From the NCBI RefSeq assembly GCF_028765165.1, contig NZ_JARADB010000001.1:992001-1056000 (forward strand): a DNA stretch of 64,000 nucleotides, read 5' to 3'. Below are positions 43,453 to 52,530 of the stretch, in pieces. How positions within the stretch are numbered: the first letter of the stretch is position 1; each line of letters begins with the position of its first letter. The stretch comes from Paenibacillus sp. MAHUQ-63 (GTDB lineage Bacteria; Bacillota; Bacilli; Paenibacillales; NBRC-103111). Made by a program: the position numbers and the translations under genes. The notes beneath the pieces are model-generated. The model was not told the DNA's origin. It saw only the letters and a program-made list of their open reading frames with translations, and searched no databases.

Positions 43453-44588
43453 TAGCCCACGTCCTCCTTATCGCTGATCAGGAATGCATTCTGTTCTTGA
43501 TAGAAGCTTTTGATGTAATTGTATGCTTTCATAATACGGGTCCGTCTAGGCAAACGATCCTTCTCGTCCCCGGCATAGATCGCGTTCCAATTCACATGCG
43601 GCAAAATTTTGAGCGCATGCTCAAGCGCGTAACGGTTGAACTTGCCTGTCTTCGTCGCTTCGTCGTGAATGAACAACGCTAAAGCGATTTGAATGTTCTC
43701 CGACCAGACCAGCTCGCCTTTGGCCGGCGCCTCCAAATAATTCAGCAGTCCGTTGAAGTAAGTGCCGGCTAAGGCTACTAACTCCTGCAGGTCTTTCTCT
43801 TCATACTGGTAGCCGTTGTTGCGGGCGGCCGACTTCATTCTTCCTTCGAACAGCGCGACCAGAATTTCGATCAGCAGATGATAGGAGAACAAGTACTCCG
43901 GCGATTTGCCGCGTTCCGAGAACATATCCACCGTAAGCTTCTGCATCGCAGGCGCTTTGGAAGCAAGCTCCGTTGCCGCAACGTGATAAAATCTCCGCTG
44001 GTCGCGAAGCACGGCCAGATTGCCGCCGAGCTTGCGCGGAAGTTTGTTGATATCCGAGAACAGCTGGCGCTCCTGACGAGCGTTGATGTCCAGATAAGTC
44101 ATTGTCGAAATCGGGAATGCGTACAAACGGCGCAGTTTCTCCGTGATCTCTTCCATCTTGTCATATTCGCGGCGATCCTTGGCCCGGGCCATCTGGCTTT
44201 GCAGATTTTCCATGATGCGCTGGAACGCTGCCAGCCTGTGCTGGCCATCGACAACGTACAATTTCTCAATTGGCTGCAAGCGAAGCGCTTGCAAGTCTTC
44301 ATCATATTGTCCGGCGCCTCGGGCCGAGAAAATAATGCCTGGGAAATAGATCGGTTGGCGATCTTCCAAATACAGATTCACATAATCGATGAGTTTAGAA
44401 AGATTGCGCGGAATAATCGCACGCTGAACTTCTAAATCAACTTCATAGAGTGAAAACAACTTACTCATAGGCAATGTAGCGGCAATTGTCGCCTGCCCGA
44501 ATGTCTGCCCCAATACTCCGGGAATTTCTACGTACGAAGATGGTTTCTGTTCAGCTAGCAGTTCTGATAATGAGGAAATGGCATCCAT
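43452..44588 (-). CDS. DndB-like DGQHR-domain protein, copy 1
   Basis: Soluble protein of 378 aa with LYVVDGQHRLAAFQ near residue 117 and RQLFSDINKLPRKL, where copy 2 has the matching segment. It shares the family core with copy 2 but is clearly diverged, so the pair is an old duplication or two subfamilies. I chose the ATG at 44588, seven bases after AAAGGGG; another ATG six bases upstream is too close. First gene of a two-gene operon ending in a strong terminator. Confidence 0.8.
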   Translation of the reverse strand: MDAISSLSELLAEQKPSSYVEIPGVLGQTFGQATIAATLPMSKLFSLYEVDLEVQRAIIPRNLSKLIDYVNLYLEDRQPIYFPGIIFSARGAGQYDEDLQALRLQPIEKLYVVDGQHRLAAFQRIMENLQSQMARAKDRREYDKMEEITEKLRRLYAFPISTMTYLDINARQERQLFSDINKLPRKLGGNLAVLRDQRRFYHVAATELASKAPAMQKLTVDMFSERGKSPEYLFSYHLLIEILVALFEGRMKSAARNNGYQYEEKDLQELVALAGTYFNGLLNYLEAPAKGELVWSENIQIALALFIHDEATKTGKFNRYALEHALKILPHVNWNAIYAGDEKDRLPRRTRIMKAYNYIKSFYQEQNAFLISDKEDVG

Positions 44589-44676
44589 ATGCATACCCCT
44601 TTCAATTCATCAAATTTCTTGACACGATGATTTCATCTATCTCTCATTCTCCTATTTTTACCAAAATCTCAGACTT

Positions 44677-45852
44677 TCATTCTACGCTTCGCAGCCAATC
44701 GCCTATTCGCCTTGCCGCTTCCAGCAGTCTGGCCTCTTCCTGCACCAGCGCTATGCGCACAAAGCCTTCTCCCTCCGCACCAAACGCGTCGCCTGGTATA
44801 ACGACAACACCTGCGCGAAACAGCATTTCCCGGGAAATTTGTCGAGAGGTCCATCCTTTTGGAATCGGTGCCCAGATGAACATGGTTGCCTTCGGCGGCG
44901 GTATGACCCAACCCGCTTCCTGTAGAGCCGAAATGAATACATTTCGTCTTCTTTCGTAAACAGCGGCAACGGAGTGATCGTTCTCCATATCTTCCTCTAA
45001 TGCGGCGATGCCGGCCGCTTGAATGGCTCCAAATACGCCATAATCGATATTGGATTTCAGCGTTCTAAGAGCTTTCACCGCATCTGCATTTCCGGTCAGG
45101 AACGCGATTCGGCAACCTGCCATGTTGAAGCTTTTGGACAATGAATGAAACTCGACAGCAACCTCCTTAGCGCCTTCGATCTCCAAAATACTGATGGGCT
45201 TGTAGCCGTCAAAAGCCATTTCGGAGTAGGCAAGATCGTGTACGACAAGCAGCTCATGCTTCTTCGCATAGGCTATCAATCGCTCGAAGAAAGCGCGATC
45301 TGCAATTGCAGATAACGGATTGCTCGGGTAGTTAAGCAGGATGAATTTTGCCTTGGCAGCCACATCATCTGGAATGTCATCGAATTGGGGTAAAAAGTCG
45401 TTGGATGCGCGGAGGGGCAGCAAATAAGGCTCAACACCCGCCAGCGCGAGACTTGCCGAATATATGGGATAACCCGGATCAGGCACGATAGCGATATCGC
45501 CCGGATCGCAGAGAGAAAGCGCCAAGTGAGCAAGGCCGTCTTGCGAGCCCATCAATGTCAGGATTTCATTCTCGGGATTGAGTTCGACGCCGAACCGGTG
45601 CCGGTACCATTTGGCTACAGCTTCACGGAAAGCCAAGCTGCCTTCCGATGTCGGATAACCGTAGTTGGCCGGATTGCGCACAGCCTCGGTCATCGCCTCG
45701 ATAATGCGTTCGGACGGGGGGAGATCAGGACTTCCTATACCTAAATCTATGACGTCTACCCCTTGGTTCATAACCTCTCGCTTCCATTCCGCCATTTCCG
45801 AAAAAATAGCAGAGCCTAGCTGATTTAAACGTTTGGATCCTTTAAATGTCAT
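44677..45852 (-). CDS. class I/II PLP aminotransferase (DapL/PatA-like)
   Basis: Aminotransferase of 391 aa. The PLP lysine lies in EFHSLSKSFNMAGCRIAF. The cofactor Asp/Tyr region is VVHDLAYSEMAFDGY, and the substrate Arg is probably the one in GEGFVRIAL. The N-terminal IDLGIGSPDLPPS and NYPSNPLSA fit the LL-diaminopimelate aminotransferase-like branch of class I, but the true substrate cannot be read from sequence. I chose the ATG at 45852 after GAGGAT. It lies 42 bp from the site-2 protease gene on the same strand. Confidence 0.88.
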   Translation of the reverse strand: MTFKGSKRLNQLGSAIFSEMAEWKREVMNQGVDVIDLGIGSPDLPPSERIIEAMTEAVRNPANYGYPTSEGSLAFREAVAKWYRHRFGVELNPENEILTLMGSQDGLAHLALSLCDPGDIAIVPDPGYPIYSASLALAGVEPYLLPLRASNDFLPQFDDIPDDVAAKAKFILLNYPSNPLSAIADRAFFERLIAYAKKHELLVVHDLAYSEMAFDGYKPISILEIEGAKEVAVEFHSLSKSFNMAGCRIAFLTGNADAVKALRTLKSNIDYGVFGAIQAAGIAALEEDMENDHSVAAVYERRRNVFISALQEAGWVIPPPKATMFIWAPIPKGWTSRQISREMLFRAGVVVIPGDAFGAEGEGFVRIALVQEEARLLEAARRIGDWLRSVE

Positions 45853-45894
45853 GGTTGTTATCCTCATTATGTTGGTTTGAACAGGTTCATCGGA

Positions 45895-46992
45895 CTAATT
45901 GATAATGCCCGACTGATGAACGAGCCTTATCATATAAAGCAGGAACAGCACGAGCGCCAGATAAGCCGCTCCGAATTTCCAGCGGGTGGCAGCCGGAACT
46001 TCGTAGTATTGTTCCCCGATCCCTAGCGGCACGAAATCGACCTGCACTTGCAGACCTAAGTAGAAGCCTTCCTCTTTGTGCACGTGATCCACTTTGGTCA
46101 GATGCACTCGGCGAACGATCGATTGCTCCGGCAAATAAGCATGGCCCTCGAAGCCGATCCCTTGCCAGTACATGACGATCGTTTGGCGGCCGCCGCCATC
46201 CCCTTGCAGCTCCGAATAGGTCGTGAATTCAAGCTCGCGCGTATGATTCTCGCCGGGGATAATATAGCCCTGCTGAAGCAAATGGTCCGCTGCGAATTCG
46301 AAACGGGAGCCTACCGAGACCAGCTGCTCTTTATTTCTGTATTTGACATATTTTTTATACAAATCCCAGGCGAACATCGCCCAGATCGCGAAAAATATGA
46401 GTTGATTGACGTAATAGTCTAAATAAAAAATAAACACCAGACCGCCTATTAATCCGACTATCCACAACCAGCGGGTGACAGCGGTAACAATACGTCCTCC
46501 GTCGAGCGGATGGACCGGCAGTAAATTGATCAAATTCAAATAGAAAGCAGCATAGGCGACCGAAACGATTACAGGGGAGTCGAGATAGACGCCGAGCGCG
46601 AACGCCCCAACGCCGCCTACTGTCCCGAGCACAGGTCCGCCGATCCCGATAAAAGCTTCTGTGGCCGCATCCGTCGGATTCTTCTTCATGGTAATCAGCG
46701 CACCAAGAAACGGAATAAACACAGGCGCCGATACCGGAAGCCCTTTCAATTTGGCAGCCGCTACGTGCCCCAGCTCATGAATCAGGATCATAACGACGAT
46801 CCCGATGGCGAATGGCAGCGGGGCGAGATAGGCGTAAGCCCAAATCGTAATAAACATCGAAATGACGGCCCCGCCAACCTTTCCTAACTTCAAAAATCCG
46901 AGAAGCAGCTTGCCTTGCGACAGCAAGACGGCTATAAAACCGCCAATGGCCAAGGGTGACTTCTTGCGCGATGGCTTCTTCTGATCTTCCAC
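45895..46992 (-). CDS. site-2 protease-like membrane metalloprotease (M50)
   Basis: Intramembrane protease of 365 aa. The zinc site is HELGH (in ILIHELGHVAAAK, near residue 72), and the third ligand is in LPVHPLDGGR near 160. About five membrane helices occupy the first 215 residues and one lies at the very C-terminus. The soluble part at about 225-340 is rich in beta strands and not recognised. The start is a GTG after AGGGGTGATG. It is transcribed with the ArsC-like gene, six bases downstream of it. The substrate is unknown. Confidence 0.88.
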   Translation of the reverse strand: MEDQKKPSRKKSPLAIGGFIAVLLSQGKLLLGFLKLGKVGGAVISMFITIWAYAYLAPLPFAIGIVVMILIHELGHVAAAKLKGLPVSAPVFIPFLGALITMKKNPTDAATEAFIGIGGPVLGTVGGVGAFALGVYLDSPVIVSVAYAAFYLNLINLLPVHPLDGGRIVTAVTRWLWIVGLIGGLVFIFYLDYYVNQLIFFAIWAMFAWDLYKKYVKYRNKEQLVSVGSRFEFAADHLLQQGYIIPGENHTRELEFTTYSELQGDGGGRQTIVMYWQGIGFEGHAYLPEQSIVRRVHLTKVDHVHKEEGFYLGLQVQVDFVPLGIGEQYYEVPAATRWKFGAAYLALVLFLLYMIRLVHQSGIIN

Positions 46993-46998
46993 CTCACA

Positions 46999-47364
46999 TC
47001 ACCCCTTCGACCATACATCCTTGAACTCGTCTTCTTTGAATCCGACCGTGACCCGCGTGCCGTCCGTTACGATCGGACGCTTGATCAGTCTGCCGTTGGA
47101 AGCTAACAGCGCGAGCATTTGCTCTTCGGTCATGCCCGGAAGCTTGTCCTTCAAATTCATTTCCTTATAGACCTCACCGGATGTATTAAAAAATTTCTTG
47201 ATAGGCAGCCCGCTGTCACGCAGCAGCTTGGCCAATTCCCCGGCGGTAGGCGGCGACTCGAATAGCGGAACGTTCTCCGTCACCTCGACGTTATGGGCCT
47301 GCATCCATTTCAGCATGCTGCGGCATGTCCCGCATTTATCGTAACAATATACTTTAACTCCCAT
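46999..47364 (-). CDS. ArsC/Spx-family thioredoxin-fold protein (YusI-like)
   Basis: Protein of 121 aa with a redox CxxC (DKCGTCRSML) at about 10-13 and the conserved RPIVTDG segment near 95. This matches the ArsC/Spx superfamily. The length fits YusI/YffB-like reductases rather than Spx, and the Spx-type RRxK contacts are not obvious. It is probably a thiol oxidoreductase of unknown substrate. AAAGGAGC precedes the ATG. Confidence 0.85.
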   Translation of the reverse strand: MGVKVYCYDKCGTCRSMLKWMQAHNVEVTENVPLFESPPTAGELAKLLRDSGLPIKKFFNTSGEVYKEMNLKDKLPGMTEEQMLALLASNGRLIKRPIVTDGTRVTVGFKEDEFKDVWSKG

Positions 47365-47453
47365 GATGTAAGGGCTCCTTTGGGTTGACTTAGAGTTAGA
47401 TTGAGGATCTATTTAAAATTTTGGGCTAAATAATAAGGAATGTCAAGTTATTC

Positions 47454-47486
47454 CAAAGAAAAACCACCCCTAAGAGATGGATGGTT
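47454..47486 (-). terminator. terminator of the cobalamin operon
   Basis: AACCaTCC and GGGGTGGTT form a stem followed on the minus strand by TTTTTCTTTGG, about 12 bp after the pseudouridine synthase stop codon. Confidence 0.65.
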
Positions 47487-47497
47487 GTGTGGTTGCG

Positions 47498-48439
47498 CTA
47501 CTCATTGGTTTGCAGCCATGCTTGCAAGGCCGCCAAGTCGGCAGGCAGCGGGGCGTTAAACTCCGCCCATTCCCTTGTTCCGGGATGCACGAAGCCCAGC
47601 TTGTATGCATGCAGCGCCTGACGGTGAAGCAGCCGGCCCACCTCTTCCGCAGCTTGTCCCTGCTCGAATTGGGGCAGCGTGTACATCTTGTCTCCCAGCA
47701 GCGGATGCCCGAGATGTCTCATATGAACGCGAATCTGGTGCGTCCTTCCGGTCTCAAGCCAAATGCGGACAAGCGCTGCCTGTCCATACTGCTCTACGAC
47801 TTCATAGTGCGTCACGGCCGAATAGCCGTCAGGCGTGACAATGCGAACATGCGGCTGCTCAGGATCCCGGTCGATCGGTTCATTGACCGTCCCCTTGCGA
47901 TTAACGAAGCGCCCCCATACGAAGGCAAGATATTCTTTCTTCACTTGATGCTGGATCATCTGCTCGGATATCTGCTGGTGTACATACGGAGTTTTGGCGA
48001 TGGCGAGCACCCCCGACGTTTCCTGATCCAGCCGGTGCACCGGCCGGAAGCGGCAAGTGATGCCGGCCTGCTGCCAATGATACACGACACCGTTGGCAAT
48101 CGTGTTCATATAATGACCATGCGTCGGGTGCACGATGATGCCGGCATCCTTCGCCAAGATCAGCAAATGGTCATCCTCATGAAGAATGTGCAGAGGAAGG
48201 TCCTGAGGCAAAATATCCTCCGACTCTTCCTCTTCCATGCGAATTTCGACGCGGTCTCCCGCTTTGACTTTCACATTGATATATTGCCGGACCCCGTTCA
48301 CCATAATCCCTTGCTCGGTCAGTTTGAGGCGGGACAGCAGCTTGCGTGAGACCATCAATCTTTTTTGCAGCACCGTCTTGAGGATGAAGCCTTCTTCCTC
48401 CGGCGGCACGATATACACTAGCGGCTCATAATAACTCAT
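47498..48439 (-). CDS. RluA-family 23S rRNA pseudouridine synthase
   Basis: RNA-modifying enzyme of 313 aa. An S4-like RNA-binding part (about 15-75; VSRKLLSRLKLTEQGIMVNG) precedes the catalytic domain with the key Asp in RPVHRLDQETSG and the conserved LETGRTHQIRVHM. The exact uridine cannot be predicted. It overlaps the upstream adenosyltransferase gene by four bases and is the last gene of the cobalamin operon, an unexpected link that may simply come from operon fusion. Confidence 0.92.
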   Translation of the reverse strand: MSYYEPLVYIVPPEEEGFILKTVLQKRLMVSRKLLSRLKLTEQGIMVNGVRQYINVKVKAGDRVEIRMEEEESEDILPQDLPLHILHEDDHLLILAKDAGIIVHPTHGHYMNTIANGVVYHWQQAGITCRFRPVHRLDQETSGVLAIAKTPYVHQQISEQMIQHQVKKEYLAFVWGRFVNRKGTVNEPIDRDPEQPHVRIVTPDGYSAVTHYEVVEQYGQAALVRIWLETGRTHQIRVHMRHLGHPLLGDKMYTLPQFEQGQAAEEVGRLLHRQALHAYKLGFVHPGTREWAEFNAPLPADLAALQAWLQTNE

Positions 48440-49005
48440 GATTTACGTCTGAACACCTCGGCGCTGCGCACATACTCCACATCAGCTATTCCCTCGCGGT
48501 GATTGGCTGTGCGGGCAATCGTAAAGAACAAGTCGGATAACCGGTTCAAATACCGGCGTACCTCCGGATTGATTTCCTGTGTGCGCGCCAGTGTAACGAC
48601 CCGGCGTTCAGCCCGGCGGCATACCGTACGGCAAATGTGCAGCGTAGAGGAAACGGTTCCGCCTCCAGGCAGAATGAACCGTGTAATATCCGGCGTTTCC
48701 GCATCGTATTTATCGATCCAGGCCTCCAGCGCATCCACCATCGCCGCCGTCACCTTGTAAGGACGCAGCTCTTGCTTCAAGAGAGCGAGATCGGAGCCGC
48801 AGTCGAACAGCTCATGCTGAATTTGCAGCAAATCCGGCAGCAGATCGGGGTACTTGGCCGGATCCATGAAGCTCATCGCCTGGCCTACGTAGCAATTCAG
48901 TTCGTCCGTTGTGCCATAAGCTTCCACACGGGCATCATCTTTATCCACCCGGCCGCCGATAACTCCCGTTTGTCCGGCGTCGCCGGTGCGCGTATAAATT
49001 TTCAT
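48436..49005 (-). CDS. cob(I)yrinic acid a,c-diamide adenosyltransferase (PduO type)
   Basis: Enzyme of 189 aa that transfers the adenosyl group of ATP to reduced corrinoid. The PduO family start is clear: IYTRTGDAGQTGVIGG (ATP-binding loop), followed by YGTTDELNCYVG and, near the end, RRYLNRLSDLFFTIAR. It lies three bases downstream of cobQ, with GGGAGG before the ATG, and overlaps the pseudouridine synthase gene. It provides the adenosyl form needed by the CobQ and CbiB steps. Confidence 0.95.
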   Translation of the reverse strand: MKIYTRTGDAGQTGVIGGRVDKDDARVEAYGTTDELNCYVGQAMSFMDPAKYPDLLPDLLQIQHELFDCGSDLALLKQELRPYKVTAAMVDALEAWIDKYDAETPDITRFILPGGGTVSSTLHICRTVCRRAERRVVTLARTQEINPEVRRYLNRLSDLFFTIARTANHREGIADVEYVRSAEVFRRKS

Positions 49006-49008
49006 CCT

Positions 49009-50589
49009 TTAGCGTCCTCCCTTTGTTACGTTCATCATCTCATAAACGCGCTGCATATCCAAGTGATTCCGCACATGGTCGGCAAGCCTGTCGAAGGCAG
49101 CCTCCCTGCGCTCTTGGTACCGGAGGCCTCCGTGAACCGGCGCCAGCCCCTTCTGCAGCCGAATGCGGTTTAACCAAGCTCTGCGGAAATCGTCATTATG
49201 CAAAATACCATGAATATAGGTGCCCCATATTCGCCCCTCATCCACGACGGCACCGTCGCCATGGCTACTTGCAGGGTCTATATCCTGAGTATACGCCCTA
49301 ATTTGAAAAGGAATAACGGCATTCTCCAAAAATCGCGTTCGCCCCATATGGATTTCATAGCCGTCTACGAACAGCTCGGAGCCATCCTCTGCGAAGAGCG
49401 GCGAGGTTCCCTGCACCCGCACCGTCCGCTTCTCGGCCGTAAACACCGTCTCTGTCGGCAGCAGGCCCAAGCCTTCAAGCTCCTTATGATCGGATTCGAA
49501 GCCTTGCGGATCGAGCAGCTTCTCCCCAAGCATCTGATAGCCTGCGCATATGCCGGCGATCCAGCCATGCTCCTCTCCGGCATAGGCCTTTAGGCGGTCA
49601 GCCAAACCGGACTCGGTCAAATATCTCAGATCGTCCATCGTGTTCTTACTGCCTGGCAGCAGCACAACATCAGGATTTCCCCACTCCGATAGGTGCGTAA
49701 TATATCTGAAATGCACGTCGGGCTCTTCCTGCAGCGGATCGAAATCCGTAAAGTTAGATAACCGTGGCAAACGAATGACCGCAACATCCAACTGATCGGC
49801 GGATTTCTCTGGAAGGACCGCATTCCGCTTCTTCATGCGCTTCGCATCCAACGAAGCGGAATCCTCGTCCTCAATGCCAAGCTGCGGCAAGTACGGAATG
49901 ACTCCGAGCACGGGCTTCCCCGTCCGCTCTTCCAGCCAATCCAACCCAGGCTTCAACAGGCTGACGTCGCCACGAAACTTATTGATGACGAAGCCTCGGA
50001 CCCGTTCCCTCTCCTCCGGCGTCAAAATCTCGAGCGTCCCGACGATCGAGGCGAATACCCCTCCGCGATCGATGTCGGCGACGAGAATGACCGGTGCGTC
50101 GGCCCAAGCCGCCAGCCTCATATTGACGATATCGCGATCCTTCAAATTCACCTCGGCCGGACTGCCCGCTCCTTCCAGCACGACAATGTCATACACGCTG
50201 CGCAGCCGGCTCAGGGATTCCTTGACGATCGCTTCCGCCTGCGGAAGGTACGATTCGCGGTACGTTCTCGCATCCAGATCCGAATATGGCTTGCCGTGCA
50301 CGACGACCTGTGCGACCATGTCTTGCTTCGGCTTCAACAGAATCGGGTTCATATCGGTTGTCGCCAGGATGCGGCACGCATCCGCCTGGACGCCCTGCGC
50401 CCGCCCGATCTCTCTCCCGTCATAAGTGACATAAGAGTTGAGGGACATGTTCTGCGACTTGAAGGGCGCGACCTGCCAGCCATCCTGCACAAGAATACGG
50501 CATAGGGCCGCCGTCAGAATACTTTTGCCGACATCCGAAGCGGTTCCTTGAACCATGAGTGTTGCCGCCCGTTCCCGATTAGGCATCAT
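49009..50589 (-). CDS. cobQ: cobyric acid synthase
   Basis: Glutamine-dependent amidotransferase of 526 aa that amidates four side chains of adenosylcobyrinic a,c-diamide. The N-terminal P-loop-like GTASDVGKSILTAALCR and KSQNMSLNSYVT form the ATP domain. The C-terminal glutaminase has its nucleophilic Cys in IAGICAGYQMLG and its His near YIHGILHND. The start ATG follows GGAGGTG and overlaps the cobD stop by four bases. No cbiA or corrin-ring genes are present in the window. Confidence 0.97.
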   Translation of the reverse strand: MMPNRERAATLMVQGTASDVGKSILTAALCRILVQDGWQVAPFKSQNMSLNSYVTYDGREIGRAQGVQADACRILATTDMNPILLKPKQDMVAQVVVHGKPYSDLDARTYRESYLPQAEAIVKESLSRLRSVYDIVVLEGAGSPAEVNLKDRDIVNMRLAAWADAPVILVADIDRGGVFASIVGTLEILTPEERERVRGFVINKFRGDVSLLKPGLDWLEERTGKPVLGVIPYLPQLGIEDEDSASLDAKRMKKRNAVLPEKSADQLDVAVIRLPRLSNFTDFDPLQEEPDVHFRYITHLSEWGNPDVVLLPGSKNTMDDLRYLTESGLADRLKAYAGEEHGWIAGICAGYQMLGEKLLDPQGFESDHKELEGLGLLPTETVFTAEKRTVRVQGTSPLFAEDGSELFVDGYEIHMGRTRFLENAVIPFQIRAYTQDIDPASSHGDGAVVDEGRIWGTYIHGILHNDDFRRAWLNRIRLQKGLAPVHGGLRYQERREAAFDRLADHVRNHLDMQRVYEMMNVTKGGR

Positions 50590-51692
50590 GTTCGCACCTC
50601 CGGTTCGCTGTCCGCACTTGCATCCAGTGTCAGGCGCAGCCCTTCAATTAAACGTTCATTATCTTCGCGCCGCCGGACCGCGACCCGGCAGTACCGTTCG
50701 TTCAAGCCCTCGAAGAGCGACGCGTCCCGAATGAGAATTCCTTGCTCGCCCATCAGCCGTTGGGCATGCTGAACCGTCAGTCCCAGCTTGGCCGGGAAGG
50801 AGAAGAGAAGATAATTGACTTCACCCGGCACAACCTCCAGACCCAATTGCTTGAGCCGGCCGGCGAGCCATGCCTTCTCTTCCTGCAGCCATAAACGGCT
50901 CGCTTGTTCGTAAGCCTCATCCTCGAGCACGGCGGCACCGATCCGCTGAGCCAAATAGTTGACGCTCCACTGCACCTGCTCCTGCCGGATTCGACGGATC
51001 GCATCGGGATGCGCAACCATGAAGCCAAGGCGAATGCCCGGAATCGAATAAAATTTGGTCATCGAACGGATGACAAACAGCCGGCGGTTGGCCGAAGCCG
51101 CTTGCAGCAAGGAATGCTCCTCTTCGTTCGGGATGAAATCCATGAACGCCTCATCCAGCACAACGCTGCGACCGCTTTGCACTAAGGCATTCAGCGTCGG
51201 GCGGGGAATCAGCCGGCCTGTCGGATTGTTCGGATGACCCAGGAATAACAGCTCGGCATGCTCATAAGCCGCCTCTACGTCCGCCTGCTGCAGCTCGAAG
51301 CCGTGTTCGGCCCGCAGCGGAATGCTGTACGTCCGGCCGCCCGCCTTGTGAACCGCTTCTTCATATTCGCTGAAAGACGGCCTTGCCAGTGCCGTTACGG
51401 CAGGCTTCAGCACCCTCGCCGTCAGGTCGATCAGCTCAGCCGCCCCGTTGCCGACCAGAATGCTCTCCATCGGGATTCGATATTTCTGCGACAGCTTGCT
51501 GCGCAGTTCGCGAACCGCAGGGTCCGGGTATTTCACAATATCCAGCCAAGCCTCCGACAAGATTTGTTTCACAACAGGGGGAGGGCCCAGCGGATTCATA
51601 TTCGAGCTGAAATCGAGAAATTGCTCTTTGGGCCGGCCGAACGTTTCTTCGGCTGTCCACAGATCGCCTCCGTGCCCGTAACGCTCTAACAT
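50586..51692 (-). CDS. cobD: threonine-phosphate decarboxylase
   Basis: PLP enzyme of 368 aa that makes (R)-1-amino-2-propanol phosphate, the linker attached by CbiB. The PLP lysine is in IRSMTKFYSIPGIRLGF. The N-terminal DFSSNMNPLGPP and the segment GHPNNPTGRLIPR fit CobD rather than HisC, and the operon context settles the choice. AAGGTGAGG precedes the ATG; the gene overlaps cobQ by four bases. Confidence 0.93.
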   Translation of the reverse strand: MLERYGHGGDLWTAEETFGRPKEQFLDFSSNMNPLGPPPVVKQILSEAWLDIVKYPDPAVRELRSKLSQKYRIPMESILVGNGAAELIDLTARVLKPAVTALARPSFSEYEEAVHKAGGRTYSIPLRAEHGFELQQADVEAAYEHAELLFLGHPNNPTGRLIPRPTLNALVQSGRSVVLDEAFMDFIPNEEEHSLLQAASANRRLFVIRSMTKFYSIPGIRLGFMVAHPDAIRRIRQEQVQWSVNYLAQRIGAAVLEDEAYEQASRLWLQEEKAWLAGRLKQLGLEVVPGEVNYLLFSFPAKLGLTVQHAQRLMGEQGILIRDASLFEGLNERYCRVAVRRREDNERLIEGLRLTLDASADSEPEVRT

Positions 51693-51714
51693 GCAGCAAC
51701 CTCACCTTTCCTTA

Positions 51715-52530
51715 TCAAATGCTGATCCAAATGCAAACGCCAAGCAGCAGAGCAGCTTCCAGCAGCTCATTCAAAGCCCCGTAGGTATCTCCGGTCAATC
51801 CGCCCAGTTGGCGGCTCATGTAGGCGGCGCCTGACCAGCCGGCCATGACCGTGACGAAGGCGAATACGGGCGGAACCGCCCACAAGAGCGGGCTCGAATC
51901 TATCCCTGTTCCTGCCGCTAGAAGCGTAGTAGTGAACAGTGCTACTACGAAGGAAACAGCCACATGGCGGCCCTTCACACTTTGGAATAAACTTCCAAGT
52001 CCAGATTCCTTCCGGGCGTAGGGCCACCAAGCGATCGCAGCTGCCATAAACCAGCGGCTCCAGACCGGCACGACGGCGAGCAAGAGCCAACCCGTCCCGT
52101 GAGCTGCAGCCGTCAGCAGCGAATAGAGCAGCGAGAACTTGAGCAGCAGCAGCAGCACGGCGGCGATAACGCCCATCGCCCCGACACGGCTGTCCTTCAT
52201 AATCTCCAGCATCTGCTCGCGGGGCCTGTGGCTGAGTATACCGTCAGCGGTGTCCATCAGCCCATCCAGATGCAGGCCGCCGGTCAGGATGACCCAGAGC
52301 GCCAGAAGCAGCACGGCGGCGGGCATGGCCGGCAGGACGAGCATCAAAACTTTTGCCGCCAGCAGCAGCAATATGCCAATGACGCCTCCGGCAAGCGGGT
52401 AGAACATCACGCTCCGCCGGAAGACAGCGTCTGTATAATCGATTTGCACGGGAACCGGCAACCGGGTAAGAAATTGAAAGGCTGCGATGCAAGCACGCAG
52501 CCAATCTACAACCGTACGAGCCATATGCAC
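51715..52530 (-). CDS. cobS: adenosylcobinamide-GDP ribazoletransferase
   Basis: Membrane enzyme of about 271 aa that joins adenosylcobinamide-GDP with alpha-ribazole to make adenosylcobalamin. It has six or seven hydrophobic segments. The characteristic acidic motif is GGLHLDGLMDTADGI, and FLTRLPVP at the N-terminus is typical. The start is either a GTG at 52530 or an ATG at 52524; the spacing after GGGAGG favours the GTG. It overlaps the end of cbiB. Confidence 0.95.
   Translation of the reverse strand: MHMARTVVDWLRACIAAFQFLTRLPVPVQIDYTDAVFRRSVMFYPLAGGVIGILLLLAAKVLMLVLPAMPAAVLLLALWVILTGGLHLDGLMDTADGILSHRPREQMLEIMKDSRVGAMGVIAAVLLLLLKFSLLYSLLTAAAHGTGWLLLAVVPVWSRWFMAAAIAWWPYARKESGLGSLFQSVKGRHVAVSFVVALFTTTLLAAGTGIDSSPLLWAVPPVFAFVTVMAGWSGAAYMSRQLGGLTGDTYGALNELLEAALLLGVCIWISI

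Noticed and set aside
42271-44588. Active DNA phosphorothioate (Dnd) modification system
   Set aside because: Only DGQHR proteins are present; no cysteine desulfurase, PAPS-reductase-like or ATPase partner genes occur anywhere in the window.
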